Assembly: GCA_001792895.1 (NCBI GenBank)
Contig: MARA01000040.1
Coordinates: 124,001-188,000 of the forward strand
Length of the DNA stretch: 64,000 nt
Reading direction: 5' to 3'
Source of the DNA: Lentinus brumalis
Lineage: Eukaryota > Basidiomycota > Agaricomycetes > Polyporales > Polyporaceae
Below the pieces are notes generated by a model. It had not been told where the DNA came from, did not search any database, and was given only the letters and a program-made list of their open reading frames with translations. Both the position numbers and the translations under genes were made by a program. Position 1 is the first letter of the stretch; the number at the start of each line of letters is the position of its first letter. Positions 46,410 to 58,144 of the stretch are shown in pieces.

Positions 46410-49127
46410 TCACCACCCCGAATAGTGGTACTCGTCCGCCCAGCTGCGATTCCGCGCCATCGCGCGCCTCGTCCGCTCTTCCCTGTCCCCGCCGTTCTGC
46501 GCCTGCTCGTCGGGACCCCGCTGCTGCTGCTGCTGGCCCGCAGGCGGCGCACCAGCCTGCTGCTGCTGCGCCCCGTCCCCAGGCATAGCCGTCAGCGGCC
46601 GCAGCCCGCTCCCCAACACGCCCCCGCCCCGCCTCGCCGTCACATTAATCCGGCTCACCTGCCGCTCCCACAGCAGGTTCCGCCGCAAGCTCTCCGACAG
46701 CTCCGTCTGCAGCATCTGCCGCCGCGTCGTCCGCGGCGTCATCGGCGGCGCCGGTGCAGGCAGGTTGTACGGGTGCGACAGCGGGATCGGCGCCGTCGCC
46801 ACGCTCGGCAGCTGCGGGCGCCCTCCAGCACCAGCACCAGCACCACCCTGCTGCATCTGCTGCCGCTGCTGCTGCAGGCCCGACGGCGGCTGCTTCTGCT
46901 GTTGCCCGGGGCCGTGGTCGGAATGTCGCCGGCCCGCGAGCGCGGCGAGCTTCTGCTGGGCGAGACTGTGCGAGACCTGGATCGTGTCGTCCGGGTTCTC
47001 CTCGTCGCTCTCCGTGTCCTCCAGCTCGGCTTCCTGTGGCCGGCCCCGGGGCCGGTACGCCCCCTGCCGAGCATTATCCGCAGGGGGCTGCACAGCTGCC
47101 TGCACCGTGACCGGAGCGACCTGAGCCGCGAGCGGAACAGCGACCGAGCTCCTGCTCGTCGGCAGCATCGGCGAGGCCGCAGCCTGTCGCGCGAACTGCG
47201 TCATGTCCTGCGTCGACCTGCTATTGCGGTACGGGTGATTCGGCGGGAACAGGTTCGGGTCGGGATTGAGCAGCTGCGAGAGGAGCCCAGACTTGGTGCG
47301 GTTGCCGAGGTTCGAATACGACCGCTTCGGCTGCTTGGAGAACATGTCGCGTTCCCGCTGCTCCTCCTCTTCGCGCCGCCGCGCCTCTTCCGCAGCCTTC
47401 TTCTTCTTTCGCTCCTTCTCCGGGTCGTCCGCGCTATCCTCGGACGCCCAGTCCGAGTCGTCGTCCGAGTCGGTCTCGTACTCGGACGACGTAGTGATGA
47501 CGATCCCGCGCCGCTGCTGCGACGGCCCGGCCCCGTTCGTGCTCGCTGTCGCGTTCGCACTCGGGTTTGCCTGCGTGTTCGGTGGTTTCGCAGCCGCGGG
47601 CGGGGCGGGGCTCGCCGTGCGCGTCCTGCTCAACTCGGTCTTCTTCTCCTTCTCCTTATCAGCCGCGGTGGACTTGCCGGATCGGGAGCCGTTCGAAGAC
47701 GCCGAGCCAATGTTGAAGGTCGTCGTCTTCTTGGTGTCCGCAACGACGGCCTTCTTCTGCGCCGTCTGCCGCGCACCGTGGGACTGCATGCGCTGGAAGG
47801 CGGGACGCACCGGGATGTGGCGATCCTTGGTCTTCCGCACTTGCAGCACGCGCGACCGTTTCGCGGCGCCACCGACCGCGCTTGTGTGGCCCGTCAGTTC
47901 CGACTTCATCTGGCTTGACGTGCCGCTACTCGGGCTGTGAGCATCGGGTTCCTGGGCCTGGTCGCCATTCTCCGAGGGCGCCTCTGTGTCAATCCGGTCG
48001 GCGTCGGGGGAAGGTGAACCCGCGTCTTGGAGGAAGAACCGTCGGTCGGATGCCTTGAGCGTGTCATCGTTGTAGTGCTTCGACTTCGATGGCGCGGCCG
48101 GGACAGCATCATGCGACACCGGCTTCATCGACGTCAGCAAGGAAGTCGCGACCGGCGGCTTGGGCTGCAGCAGCGATACGACCCTTGGAGGCGATGGCTG
48201 TTTGGCGCTGCTGGCTGGTGGAGCAACAAGGGTCGAGGAGACGAAGGAGCGCGCAGGGAGAGGCGGGAGCAGATGAGATGATGGTTGGGCGGCAGTCGAG
48301 GGGGGGTCGGAATTGCTGGGTGTGGCAGGCGGTGTTGGGTGCGGGGTCGGATTGACGACCACAACGCGGGGAAATGATGAGCCATTAGTCGGTGAGGGCG
48401 TAGAGGGCAGTTGCACAGTCGGTACGGTCGCGATGATTGGTCTGGGCTGGACGATGCGCGGGATGGTGGGCGAGCGTGCCGCGATTTCGCCCTCGACGTC
48501 GAGCTTGCAAGGAAGAATGTCGAGGATCATTTTACCGACACAGGCGGAAGTCTGAGGCTTGCCGCGCTCCATGGGAGCACTGGCGGTACTCAGTCGCCGG
48601 CCGGCAGTCATGACGGTGGTTGCGGAGTGCTGGACATGCCAGGAATACGCCGTGGCGACATCGTTCGCGGGCGAGAGTGATGGATGGGGTAATGGGACTA
48701 ACCACCGAATTTTGTCAGCCGACTTGACCGCTATGTTGGCGAGGATAAATCGGAGGAGTGTGGGTGGCCGGTACGTACCTTGTGGGGTGACAAGGCCATC
48801 CTCCGATATTGGAGTGATAGGCGAGGGACTGCGCTTCTCGGAAAAGGATGGAGAGAGGGAGCCGGGAGAGGAGGAGGGCGTGGTTTGGGAGAAAGCCATC
48901 TCGCGATACCACAGGCGCCAAGAGATATTCTCGAGGCGACGGCCGTCCTTGAGAGACTCCTTGCACTTTGTGAAAACTTGATGACAAAGAATTGAGCGGT
49001 GGTGGAGGAGATTGGAAGAAGGGGGATACGCACGAGCCCAGAGGCCATACAAGGCGTCTTCGCCCTCAAGGTCTTTGACGGCATCTGCGGCGACGGACAG
49101 GATTGGGGATGGGAAGTGGGAGATCAT
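46410..49127 (-). CDS. AreA-GATA-like (DUF1752) and DUF3295 regulatory protein
   Basis: Exons 49034-49127, 48779-48976 and 46410-48697 give 859 residues. The start at 49127 is chosen because it has A at -3 and because the conserved N-terminal domain begins right after it: LSVAADAVKDLEGEDALYGL, then, across the first intron, FTKCKESLKDGRRLENISWR. This is the DUF1752/GATA_AreA signature found at the N terminus of AreA-type nitrogen regulators and related proteins that lack a GATA finger. The middle is long, Pro/Ser-rich and disordered. The C-terminal part fits DUF3295: ITTSSEYETDSDDDSDWASE, a basic coiled coil (KERKKKKAAEEARRREEEEQ), SGLLSQLLNPDPNLFP and LSESLRRNLLWERQ. No GATA zinc finger is seen. 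It is probably nuclear and tied to nutrient response, by family only. Confidence 0.8.
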   Translation of the reverse strand: MISHFPSPILSVAADAVKDLEGEDALYGLWARAYPPSSNLLHHRSILCHQVFTKCKESLKDGRRLENISWRLWYREMAFSQTTPSSSPGSLSPSFSEKRSPSPITPISEDGLVTPQGTYRPPTLLRFILANIAVKSADKIRWLVPLPHPSLSPANDVATAYSWHVQHSATTVMTAGRRLSTASAPMERGKPQTSACVGKMILDILPCKLDVEGEIAARSPTIPRIVQPRPIIATVPTVQLPSTPSPTNGSSFPRVVVVNPTPHPTPPATPSNSDPPSTAAQPSSHLLPPLPARSFVSSTLVAPPASSAKQPSPPRVVSLLQPKPPVATSLLTSMKPVSHDAVPAAPSKSKHYNDDTLKASDRRFFLQDAGSPSPDADRIDTEAPSENGDQAQEPDAHSPSSGTSSQMKSELTGHTSAVGGAAKRSRVLQVRKTKDRHIPVRPAFQRMQSHGARQTAQKKAVVADTKKTTTFNIGSASSNGSRSGKSTAADKEKEKKTELSRTRTASPAPPAAAKPPNTQANPSANATASTNGAGPSQQRRGIVITTSSEYETDSDDDSDWASEDSADDPEKERKKKKAAEEARRREEEEQRERDMFSKQPKRSYSNLGNRTKSGLLSQLLNPDPNLFPPNHPYRNSRSTQDMTQFARQAAASPMLPTSRSSVAVPLAAQVAPVTVQAAVQPPADNARQGAYRPRGRPQEAELEDTESDEENPDDTIQVSHSLAQQKLAALAGRRHSDHGPGQQQKQPPSGLQQQRQQMQQGGAGAGAGGRPQLPSVATAPIPLSHPYNLPAPAPPMTPRTTRRQMLQTELSESLRRNLLWERQVSRINVTARRGGGVLGSGLRPLTAMPGDGAQQQQAGAPPAGQQQQQRGPDEQAQNGGDREERTRRAMARNRSWADEYHYSGW

Positions 49128-52100
49128 GGTATCGAGTAGCGCCAGGATGAAAGCAGGTAGTAGTACAGATGTGAAGGAGTGCTTGCAGATGGGGAGACAG
49201 ACGGCGTGGAGAGATGTACAGAGTGGGCCGCCAGACGGACGGTGTTGGAAACCGCCGGGAGATGGGGAGAGGGCCGCTAGAGGACACAGGCGGGGAGCGG
49301 TGCCGGATGGACGGCGGCGATGAGTGCGTCGGGGTCCAGAGTGGGAGGAGCCGCTGAGCACGCCGCGGGGGCGGCGGCGGGGGACGTGGGGAGGGGGACG
49401 ATGGCGGAGGTGAGGGCGATGAAGAGGGCCGGGAGAGACCATCTGCCCTCGCGCTTTCACTCGACTCTGCCCAGACGCCGACGGGCGACAAACACGCGAC
49501 GCGGTCCGGGCGCCGCCCTCCCTCCGGTTGCCTTTTCGGGGCATCGCCACCCGAACCCATTTACCCGGACGCAGCGCCCGACGTCCTCCGACGCTCAGCC
49601 ATCACATGCACGCCTCGTTCTTCTCTCCCATGACCACCTCTGGTAAGTGCACAAGCCTGCGCGACAGCCCAACAAACCTGTGGCTAATCCCGTCTTGTTG
49701 CACATCGACTGCTGATTGCTCCTTTCTCATATTTTCACTCTCCATCCGCGTTCCATCTGCGTTCCGACCCCTCTGTCATTCCTGTATGTAGCTAGCATGT
49801 TCGACTTTTGCAGGCTCAACGTTGTCGGCCGCCCGCCCCACCGCTGTGCATTACTTAGCCCCACCCGTAGGTTCTGCCCCCGGACGTGCCCCGTCCAATC
49901 GCCATCCGGGATCTCGACCCACACACTGCCCGCGCACGGCGGAAGCAACTGTGCTTGCTCGCGCCTCTCTGTTATACTTCACAACCGCACGCACCGAGAC
50001 CTGTTGCTATACCACCCACACACGTATGTACCTGCAATTTTACCTCCGCGCACCTCCATGGCCTCCGCGCGTGCCTCCCCTCCGCTCTCGACGTACCTGC
50101 TTATGGCAACCTCATCCCCGCACTCCAGCTCGCACCAGCAGCCACGCTGCCCATGCCGACGGCCTACTCTGGTCCTCTCCGCCCTGGGGCAACCTCCACT
50201 GACCAGTGATCAAAGTATGTAGCCGCCGCCTCATGTGTGCCGCTTCACCTCGACCGTTTCAACTTCACGAGTGCTCCTCGTTGCACGTCATTCTCCTCTC
50301 CACCCACGAGGGCGAGCATGTGCGGCTCGCTAGTAGTAGCAGTGCACGCCCTAGCCAGTGACCAGTCGCAAGGTCTCGGGCTCGGAGTCGCACGCACGAC
50401 TGCAGCCGGTACTATGAGGTGATGACGCCGCCGTATACGTATCGAACCTGATCATAGCAGCATCGGACATCCTCGCCGTCCACGAGATCGCGCAGCTGCG
50501 CAAGCGGGACTCCGTCGGGAGACGCAGTGTCGGTCTCATTATTATTGACAGGCTGTGAACCAACCCCAGTCGCAGTACTCGCAGTCGTGCAGCTGATACG
50601 TACTTGAGTATTCTAGTCGACACGCCGCCAGCGCTGCTGCGCTCAAGTCTAAATTCAATCAGACCTCTCTCTCCTGCCAATCGCGCCCGTATCGTTCCAG
50701 AATCCCAAGCCTGCATGTCCTCCCGCCCCTCGTCCTTCTTGCTGGGATAGCGCTTGTTAAGCCTCAGTCATCATCTGCGACAGCGCGAGCCACCTCCCGC
50801 TCATACCTACTGACCTAGGCTGGCCCCTGCTGATCTGTAGCTACTTACTGTATCCCCACGGGCACGCGTCTCGCCCAACTCCCAACTCCCAATTCCCAAC
50901 ATCGATTCAACCGCTCCCCACTCCCAGCTCACAAGGTCGTACTCCAAGTCGCCGATCACTTCTCTCGCCTGGCTCGCATCGCTCCAACACTCCATTCATA
51001 TGCGTATACCTAATGACAGTCCCCACTACGACGCGCGAGCCGAATCCAGTGCTGATCCACATTCATTTCGTAACTACAGTACTGGTCATCTGGCGAGCGT
51101 GCCACTGTCCACTGTCCACTGTCGACTCCATGCTACTGCCAGTGTGCCGCCACACGCTCGCCCCCCCCCGGCCCCCCCGCCCATCCATCCAAATTCCACG
51201 GACCACGGGCCACGGCGGTGCACATTGACAAGCGAGCGAAGCAGAACCCTGCGAAGGTCGCCGCAGCGTCAAGCGAATGTTGTGGGTCCACCGTCGCACG
51301 CCCTGTCAGATCGCCGCCGCCTACTCGTACATCCGTGTACGCAGCACTGAGCACACTGCACAGGGACAGCGACAGTGACAGTGATTTCGGTGAGTTACGC
51401 GTAGGCAAGCTCGATGTATACGCAGCACTCACCGCTCGCCGCTCACCGGTCAGTGCTCAGACCGCTACCGCTGTACCAGATATCGATGCAACTCCAAACC
51501 GCTTCTGGTTACTGGTATGATGAGCACTGGCAGGCTGCCGCTCTGCATAAGCCTTAACCGCGTCCCCGTATATCGTGAATCACGCAAGATCAAGTCCGCC
51601 AAACAAGCATTCGATCGCAAAATCTCAAAATCCAATGACCAGTTCCGTCGACCATCACACCATCACACCATCACACCATCGGGCCATTGCGTTGCGTTTG
51701 TCTCCTGCCCCGAACACGACTATGTGGCACGTCCCCGCCGAACTTGCGTCATGATGCGCGGTACAGTGCTGCGGCCCCGCGGAGTCGGCCAGGGCAGTCC
51801 TGCCAGTGAGTCCGGATCCCGCCTCGTGCTTCGGTTGAACGTCCAGCGTCCAGACATATGCATGAATCCAGATTCCAGGCATCGGTGTGCGTTGTGCGCA
51901 CCGCTGCCGCATGCATCATTCTATCACTGACAGTCGTCCCAGCAGCTTCGACCCGTCACCCGGTCCTTCCATCCTCGTGCACTGCGAGCACTGGTGCCTT
52001 GCCCCAGTGCTCGTCTTCATACTCAGTGTTGGTTCAAGTTCCAAGTTCAAGTTCCAACTTCCGAAGCACCCGAAGTCACATATCAAGGAAACGTGCACAA

Positions 52101-52470
52101 CAGCTCGAAGCTCACGCGCGCGAGGTCTAGACGGACAACGTTGACCGCACAGGCACGGCACGGCGACACGGCACGCTCGAGCGTACAGTACGTACGTATA
52201 CGCAAAGGCCGCTCGCTGACCAGGTCTCCACACAGCACGGACGCGAATTCGATAAATACGTACTTACCCCGAGCACTCCTAGCAAGCTCTTCCCCTTCCG
52301 GTCGACGTCCCACCCACATATATGGAACACCACCCACATCTACACCTCTCCTGTATTGAATTCGTACGTATGTATCGTATCGCGTATCGCGTAATCAGCC
52401 GTACCGGCAGCGTACCTCTGTTGTAAACTAACTAATGCTACATATAACCACCTCTCAACCACCTCTCAAC

Positions 52471-52531
52471 GACACAGACAACAGACAACACACAACAGAC
52501 GAACACACAACAGACAACACACAACAGACAC
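52471..52531. repeat. ACAACAGAC-type low-complexity tract
   Basis: Irregular repeats of ACAACAGAC and ACACACAACAGAC over about 60 bases. No other feature. Confidence 0.75.
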
Positions 52532-52857
52532 AAGGGACACGGGACGGAGCAACGCCCCAGCCCCAAGCCCAGAAATACAAACAACTATATGTACGAGTTA
52601 TACAGTCCGGAAGCCGGAAGCATACAGTAAAAAAGTATGGACACAACAACCCCCCGCCCCTTGAGCCTTTGAGCATTGAGCCTTTTTTTTGTACGCTCCC
52701 GCGCCCGAAGCCCCGCGCCCGCCCGAGGCTAGCAAGACCGTGACGTACGACGAACCCCGCCTAGCCGGAGGCGTGGAACGACGCGGCCGCGCGGGACCGT
52801 CCGGACGCGAACGTTGTTGGTGTACTCGAGGGGAGTCCCGGACGTATGTTGAACAGG

Positions 52858-52918
52858 GTGGAGGTGGAGGTGGAGGTGGAGGCGAGGGTGGAAGGCGGGG
52901 GTGGAGGCGCGGGGTGTG
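52858..52918. repeat. GGTGGA-type G-rich tract
   Basis: Five or more GGTGGA/GGAGGT units followed by GGCGGGGGTGGAGG. Enough G-runs to form a G-quadruplex on the plus strand in principle. Confidence 0.7.
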
Positions 52919-53474
52919 TGGGGGCAGGCACACTGTGACTCAATAGAGCAGGCAGGTGCCATTTTGTCGCCGCTACAGCGAAGGATAGCCGTCGAGTCGA
53001 GTCGATCTACGGAGGGGGCGAGGAGCGAGGAGAGGAGAGAAAGCCGCGCCGCGGCCCAGCACGGCAGCCCAGCTGGCAGGATGGGCGAGCGATAGCAGAT
53101 AGCGTTCAGTCGTCCGTGCGTGCGTCCGTGCGTTCCTCGACGTCCTCCACGCGGCGGAGAGTTCGACCTGCAGCGAGATCAAGGTTCAAGGTGGGCAGTT
53201 CTTCCAGTCGTCGAGGAGGACGAGGGCGTGCGAGATGCAAGTACGGGATACACGTACACGTAAACGCGCACGCAGGCGGACGCACGAACGGCGAGATGAC
53301 CGAGCACACACACAACAATCCGAGCACCGATAGGACCGATAATAGCGTTCTCAAGCCTGCAGCGGCGAGGTCGAGCTCTAGAGCAGGAATCCTATGTCCG
53401 GTCCGCCTCGTCGTCCGAATGCGCGTCGACATCAATCACGCTCCTCCCACTCGGCACGTCGATCACGTCGATCT

Positions 53475-55162
53475 TCACCGTCGACGGCAGCGCGGGCGTT
53501 TTCGTGTTTGTTTGGGTTTGGGTTTGGGTTTGGGGGAGCTCTCCGCTGGGGGCGGGAGCGGCCCACGGGGGCGCGTGTCTGCGTTAGTGCACGTCCCCTT
53601 TTCGAGATGGTACTTGAGCCCGTTGGGGTTCAGGTACGACTGCAGTCGCAGCACGGACGGCCGAGTCCCGATCAGCACACCGCGCGGACGGCGAGGACAA
53701 AGCGTGGTGACATACCTTCATACAGCCCGGATGCTGCAAGACACGAGACGCAAGACGCGTGCACGGAATAGAGTGCAATTTCGAGCGTCGCGGTCGCGTG
53801 CGTCGGTTGCGTCCGGGGTTCAAAAAGTAGCACGGTGGCGACGGGACCAGGCCAAGTGCAGTCGCAGGATGACGACATACGGGTAGGGCGGGGGTAGAGC
53901 GAGGCGAGAACGATCGCGTCAGTAAAAAGCAATTAACCTTGAGCCAACGGAAACGAAAAGGGGACACAGATGACGTCCCCGAGTGCAATCATCGCGCGGT
54001 GGACCCTTCTGGGGTTAGTGTGCGCGAGGCGTAGGCCACGGGTAATGGAGACCAATATCCGCACGCACGATCGCAAGCGCGCGGCCAGGGCTGTCGCGTC
54101 GTGATTGATAGCGTTTGCGCGCGCGCGTCCGTTTGTTCCCGCGAGCGCGTCGGAAGAAGCGAAGACACCACGTCGAGATGTCATGCTGAGACGCATACGC
54201 ACGCGCTGCCGCGGGGTAACAGCGGGGTGCGTGTACGTGTGAAGCGATGGCACTTGCGGGGACGTAGAGAGTGTGCCTCGGGATGCGAGGACGGGGTCGG
54301 GAATAACGAGGACAAGAACGGAAGGGGGACACTCACCGGACACTTGTACTGCTTCTCGCGACCGTCCCTCTTCTTGTGTGCTGGGGCAGGCGCGCGCTCC
54401 GGGGTGCGCACGGTCGGGCGGCTCCGCGCGATGGGGTCGACGCGCGCGGAACCATACTGCTTCGTTGTGCGTTGCGGTCCCACACCGCGCCCACGTTCCC
54501 TCGGGGCTGGTTCGTCGTCATCGTCATCATCAGAATCAGAAAAGGGCGGAGGTGTTCGCGAACGGGTGTTCTGAACGGTGAAGAGCGCGGGGGGCAGACA
54601 GAGGGGCTCGTCGAGGGTTGGGGAGGAGTAGCAGGAGGTGGCGCTGGACGCGGCGGAGGAGAGCGGGGAGTGGGTGAGGTCGGGAACGTTGCGGATGTGG
54701 GGCAGGTCGATGTCGGGAAGGACGCGGTGGGCGCCGTGGTGGGGGATGGGGTGAGTGACAGGTTGGAGCGGGGGGTCCGGCTGGGGGTAGCTGATGATGT
54801 AAGACGCGTGGGCGCCGGAGGGGCGGGGTTGGGCGTAGACAGGACTGGAGTAGAGGGGACGGTCGTCGTGGGGGAGGGGGAGGACGTGCTCCTCTTCGAA
54901 GTGCTCGAGGAGACGATGGAGGTCGGGGAGATTCTGGCCGCAACAGGAGAAGTTGGAGCACTGGGGGTGTCAGACTGGGATAGACGGTGGATGCACGCGA
55001 CACTTACGAAGGACTGGTCGAAGGAGGACGAGTCTATGAAGGAGTCGAAGAGGGAGTCGCTGCTCGAGTCGTCGTAGGTGAACGGGGATGACATGTTTCT
55101 ACGGCAAGTGATGAGTGTGATGTGCGCGCGTGACGGCGATGAAGGACTCACTCGTCGAACAT
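53475..55162 (-). CDS. Sfp1-type C2H2 zinc-finger regulator
   Basis: Exons 55152-55162, 55008-55098, 54337-54960, 53717-53734 and 53475-53639 join in frame to 302 residues. The first exon (11 nt) encodes MFDE, and the frame continues NMSSPFTYDDSSSDSLFDSF. A first finger lies at the second splice junction (CSNFSCCGQNLPDLH, then HFEEEH). After a Pro/Ser-rich middle the second finger is assembled from three exons: REKQYKCP, HPGCMK (the 18-nt exon) and SYLNPNGLKYHLEKGTC. This widely split pair and the YLNPNGLKYHLEKG wording match the fungal Sfp1-like family, which controls ribosome biogenesis and growth in yeast. Intron 3 is unusually long (53735-54336, 602 nt). The C terminus is uncertain: after a (PK)4 run the frame stops at 53475, but with one more A at 53499-53502 it would read an acidic tail (KIDVIDVPSG... 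to 53392). The leader is C/T-rich. Confidence 0.8.
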
Positions 55163-58144
55163 GCTGGCGGTTGTGTGGGAAGGGCGGGAAGGGAGGTGGG
55201 TTATAAGACGCGTCGGGGGCTTTGAAAGGAAGCGTGTTAGAGACGTCGGGGGTAAGAAGGAAGCGGGCAGCGAGGATCGTCGGAGTATAGATAACGGGCG
55301 GAGTGACGGATTATAACTCTTGGGAGAAAGCAGACCACGGTCGATCACGGGAGAGCGCGCTGACGGCGGTGGAGAATGCTGGCGTCGGCCACCTACGTCG
55401 GGCCCACGACGCCCCGCGCGAACACAGCAGAACCTTCCCGCAACGTGCCCTCGACGTGATCCACCCCATCCCATCTCCATATGGACTCCCACCTTCCATT
55501 TGCGACCACTCGATCGCCTGCTAGCGTCCCATCCGTCCATCGTACTCGCGCCTTCGAGCGCTGTCCCAAGCAGAGCTGCGCCAACTCGGAACCTGCTTCC
55601 GACGCGACGCCTCCAACTCGGCGCGTGCGTGGGATGCAGTCCTCGAATAAGTACACCGCGGACTCGCACCCAGCGGACGTACAGACACCACGCATACCCA
55701 TGCACCCGTCACAAGGCCTCTCCAAACCAGATATAGGTCAAGATAATCGGGCGACGAGCCGCAGCTCGACCTAAGTACGCGCATACACCGGGAGCCGACG
55801 CACCTTTTCGTGTGGCCGGTCAGCTGTGCGGCCCGTCCAGTCAGCTGTGTAGTCGCCTGCAGTACGCGTTGAGAGACGAGGTTAAGCAGACAAGAGACCG
55901 AGGGCAGCGAGATCGAGTGTCGACGAGGGCTTGCCGTGACAACGAGGGGCAGGGCACATGGTGGCAGGAAGCAAAGTTCGCGCGGGCGTCTATACAGCGT
56001 CCTCCGTCTCGACCGGGCGGCGGTCGACTAGGACTCCTCGACGTCCTAGACACTCTTCCTTCATGCATACATATATCTGTTACTCTTCTGTTCAGCTTCT
56101 TCTGGTGCGAACTACCGTCGACATGTTCCCAAAGGGAAGGTGCGCTTCATCGTGCGATGGACTGCAGCAATCGAGGCGCAGGAGGAGTCAGTGGCAACGG
56201 GACCCATACGCAGTACGTGCCGACTCTGCCTGCATACTATCAATGCCAGACTGTGTCGTACTGTGCGATGAGGTACTCTCCGATTCCCCAATCCCATCGC
56301 ATCCCGCGCAGAAGAAGACCTAGATCACGACCGGGTCGCTGCTTGCTCTGTGCACCGACGACTGCATGCGTCCTCCTCAGCCTCGTCGCCTTGCCGGTGT
56401 TGAGTACGTAGGATGCTGCTGGAAAGAGGTAGAAATAAGGTAGAGGGACCGAAGTTGTGAGCCGTACGCTTCGACCCACCATGATAATGTGAGTACTCTC
56501 CGACTAGCGACTAGCGACTCCCGACTCCCGACTACTGACCTACTGTCTTGTCCCGCGCAGTCTCGGCAAGTCAACCCATCGGCGCCGAAAGCATGCGACA
56601 GGACTGTAAGTGGGAGTGGGACACGGAGGCGAGGGACGAGCGGATCGAGCCGGCGAGCAGAGCGTGGTCCGCACACCGCGTCCGCCGTCCGTCCGTATAT
56701 GTTCCCGGTGAGTACTCACATACATACATACTTGCAACTGGGGCGTTGGAGCGTTGGAGCGTGAGCCGGACGGCGCTGCAGGCGGGGCGGGGGCAGTGGT
56801 GGACCTGGTGCAGAAGTCAGAACTGCCGCGACCGGGTGACGGGTCGGTGTGTCTGCTCGGCATTCGTGGTGTCGTATGTTGACCATCGCCGTCGCCGTCA
56901 CAGGTGTCGTGTGCCGTGTGCCGTGAGCATAGATATCCCCGTGTCGCCTCGCGTGCCCCGAGTCGCGACTGGCAGGCAATCCAGACGATGGTCAGCCGGT
57001 TAGACTATCTATCTGTCCGCACGCGGTCCTTCTGTTCGGTGAACACTGAAAAAAACACTAGTATTGCGTACTGAACACTGACGTTCACCCTCTGCAATGT
57101 CTGCAGCGCCCCTCGGAGTCGGAGTCGGAGTCGTAGACGTAGGCGTCGGGTGTGTATACGTGGCCGTGGCCGTGTCAATGATACCCTTGCAATTGCAAGC
57201 CGTACAGTACGGCGTATCCGTATCCCGACATAACACTACACAGTCGCGATCCCCCCTCCGCCCAAAGCCGACTCGGAGCGACGCTGGCGGCTGCGCTCTG
57301 GCAGACCAGGCGATCCGACGAACCCTCGGTCGCAGGTCTCAGGTACGGGCGTGTCTCGGCTCTCACTGCTCAGGCTGCCTGTCTCCCGCGACGTACTGCC
57401 TGCTCTCGCAGAACGACCAGGACTGCGACGGACTCGGGGACTCGGGGACCCAGGGAGGTCTTGAATGGTGCAGAGCTGCCGTGGCCGGTCGGCCAGTCCA
57501 TGTATGTGTCTGCTGGGCGTTCGTGGTATCGTCTGCACGCTGACTATCGTGACGTCGCAGGTGCCGTGTGCATGGATAGATATGTTCGGCCCACCCACCT
57601 GCCTCGATCCCGAGGGTGTTGGGTGTTCGGTGGATACTGCCCTGATCACTCACCTCCGATGTGTGCGTTAAGTATCTCATCTCCGTTCACGAGACTCGAT
57701 CCGCCCTGCCAGTCAGTGGTTCGCTGATGACGGACAGATATCTCTGCTCGTCCCAGTCCAGATGACCTCCTCCTCCTCCATGCAATCTTCCGTTGCGCCG
57801 GTGGAGTCCTGTAGTCGAAATCCAGAGGCAACACGATCTAACTTCTGCGCACACAGAAGCGGCCTGACGCACCTTGAGCCTGTCTCAATATCTGTGACGC
57901 AACAGATCCGCATCCGAGTTGCAGTACTATGTATATCACGAGGAGAAACGGTGCAGGTCAACTACGGTGCATGACCTGGTATATGGCGAAAAGGGTGTTA
58001 CGGCGGCCAGAAGACGCAGACTGCGAACGGTATTGGCGTCAGTCAGGATAGGTTAACATGGATGAGAGGGACGTCTACGCACGTAACACACGAGAGCTTG
58101 CAGAATTGGGCCGGAAACGAAAGACGAACAGGATGAACCGACCG
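55163..58144. other. Decayed or unresolved stretch with diverged duplication
   Basis: Many intron-like signals on the plus strand (for example GTGAGTACTCACATAC at 56710, and CAG acceptors) but no assembled gene. Two segments, about 56796-56945 and 57455-57600, share order and wording (TGGTGCAGAA/TGGTGCAGAG, GTGTCTGCT, GCATTCGTGGTGTCGT/GCGTTCGTGGTATCGT, GTGCCGTGTG, ATAGATAT), which suggests an old direct duplication. The left 300 bases include the promoter of the Sfp1-type gene. Confidence 0.4.

Larger units (their letters stand above)
49128..53391. other. Long gene-poor interval
   Basis: About 4.3 kb with no gene I can support. The left end must hold the promoter and leader of the DUF1752 gene. 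One short coding-like stretch on the plus strand (50417-50557) reads AVYVSNLIIAASDILAVHE and ends at TGA, without a start or clear neighbours. Simple repeats are at about 51657-51680 (CATCACACC), 52471-52531 (ACAACAGAC) and 52858-52918 (GGTGGA). Confidence 0.5.

Noticed and set aside
46425..47918. 497-codon open frame on the plus strand
   Set aside because: It is the antisense shadow of the long third exon of the DUF1752/DUF3295 gene: Arg/Leu/Pro-rich with no domain, while the minus strand has clear family motifs.
49128..49550. N-terminal extension of the DUF1752 protein to give 1046 residues
   Set aside because: The extra residues are Pro/Arg/Ser-rich and carry no motif. The conserved domain begins directly after the ATG at 49127, which has a better context. 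The long frame also reads through the first intron, whose removal is needed to join LYGLWA to LFTKCKESL.
53510..53545. TTTGGG repeats as telomere-like sequence
   Set aside because: Only four units, and on the minus strand they encode the Pro-Lys run of the zinc-finger protein; the usual fungal telomere repeat is TTAGGG.
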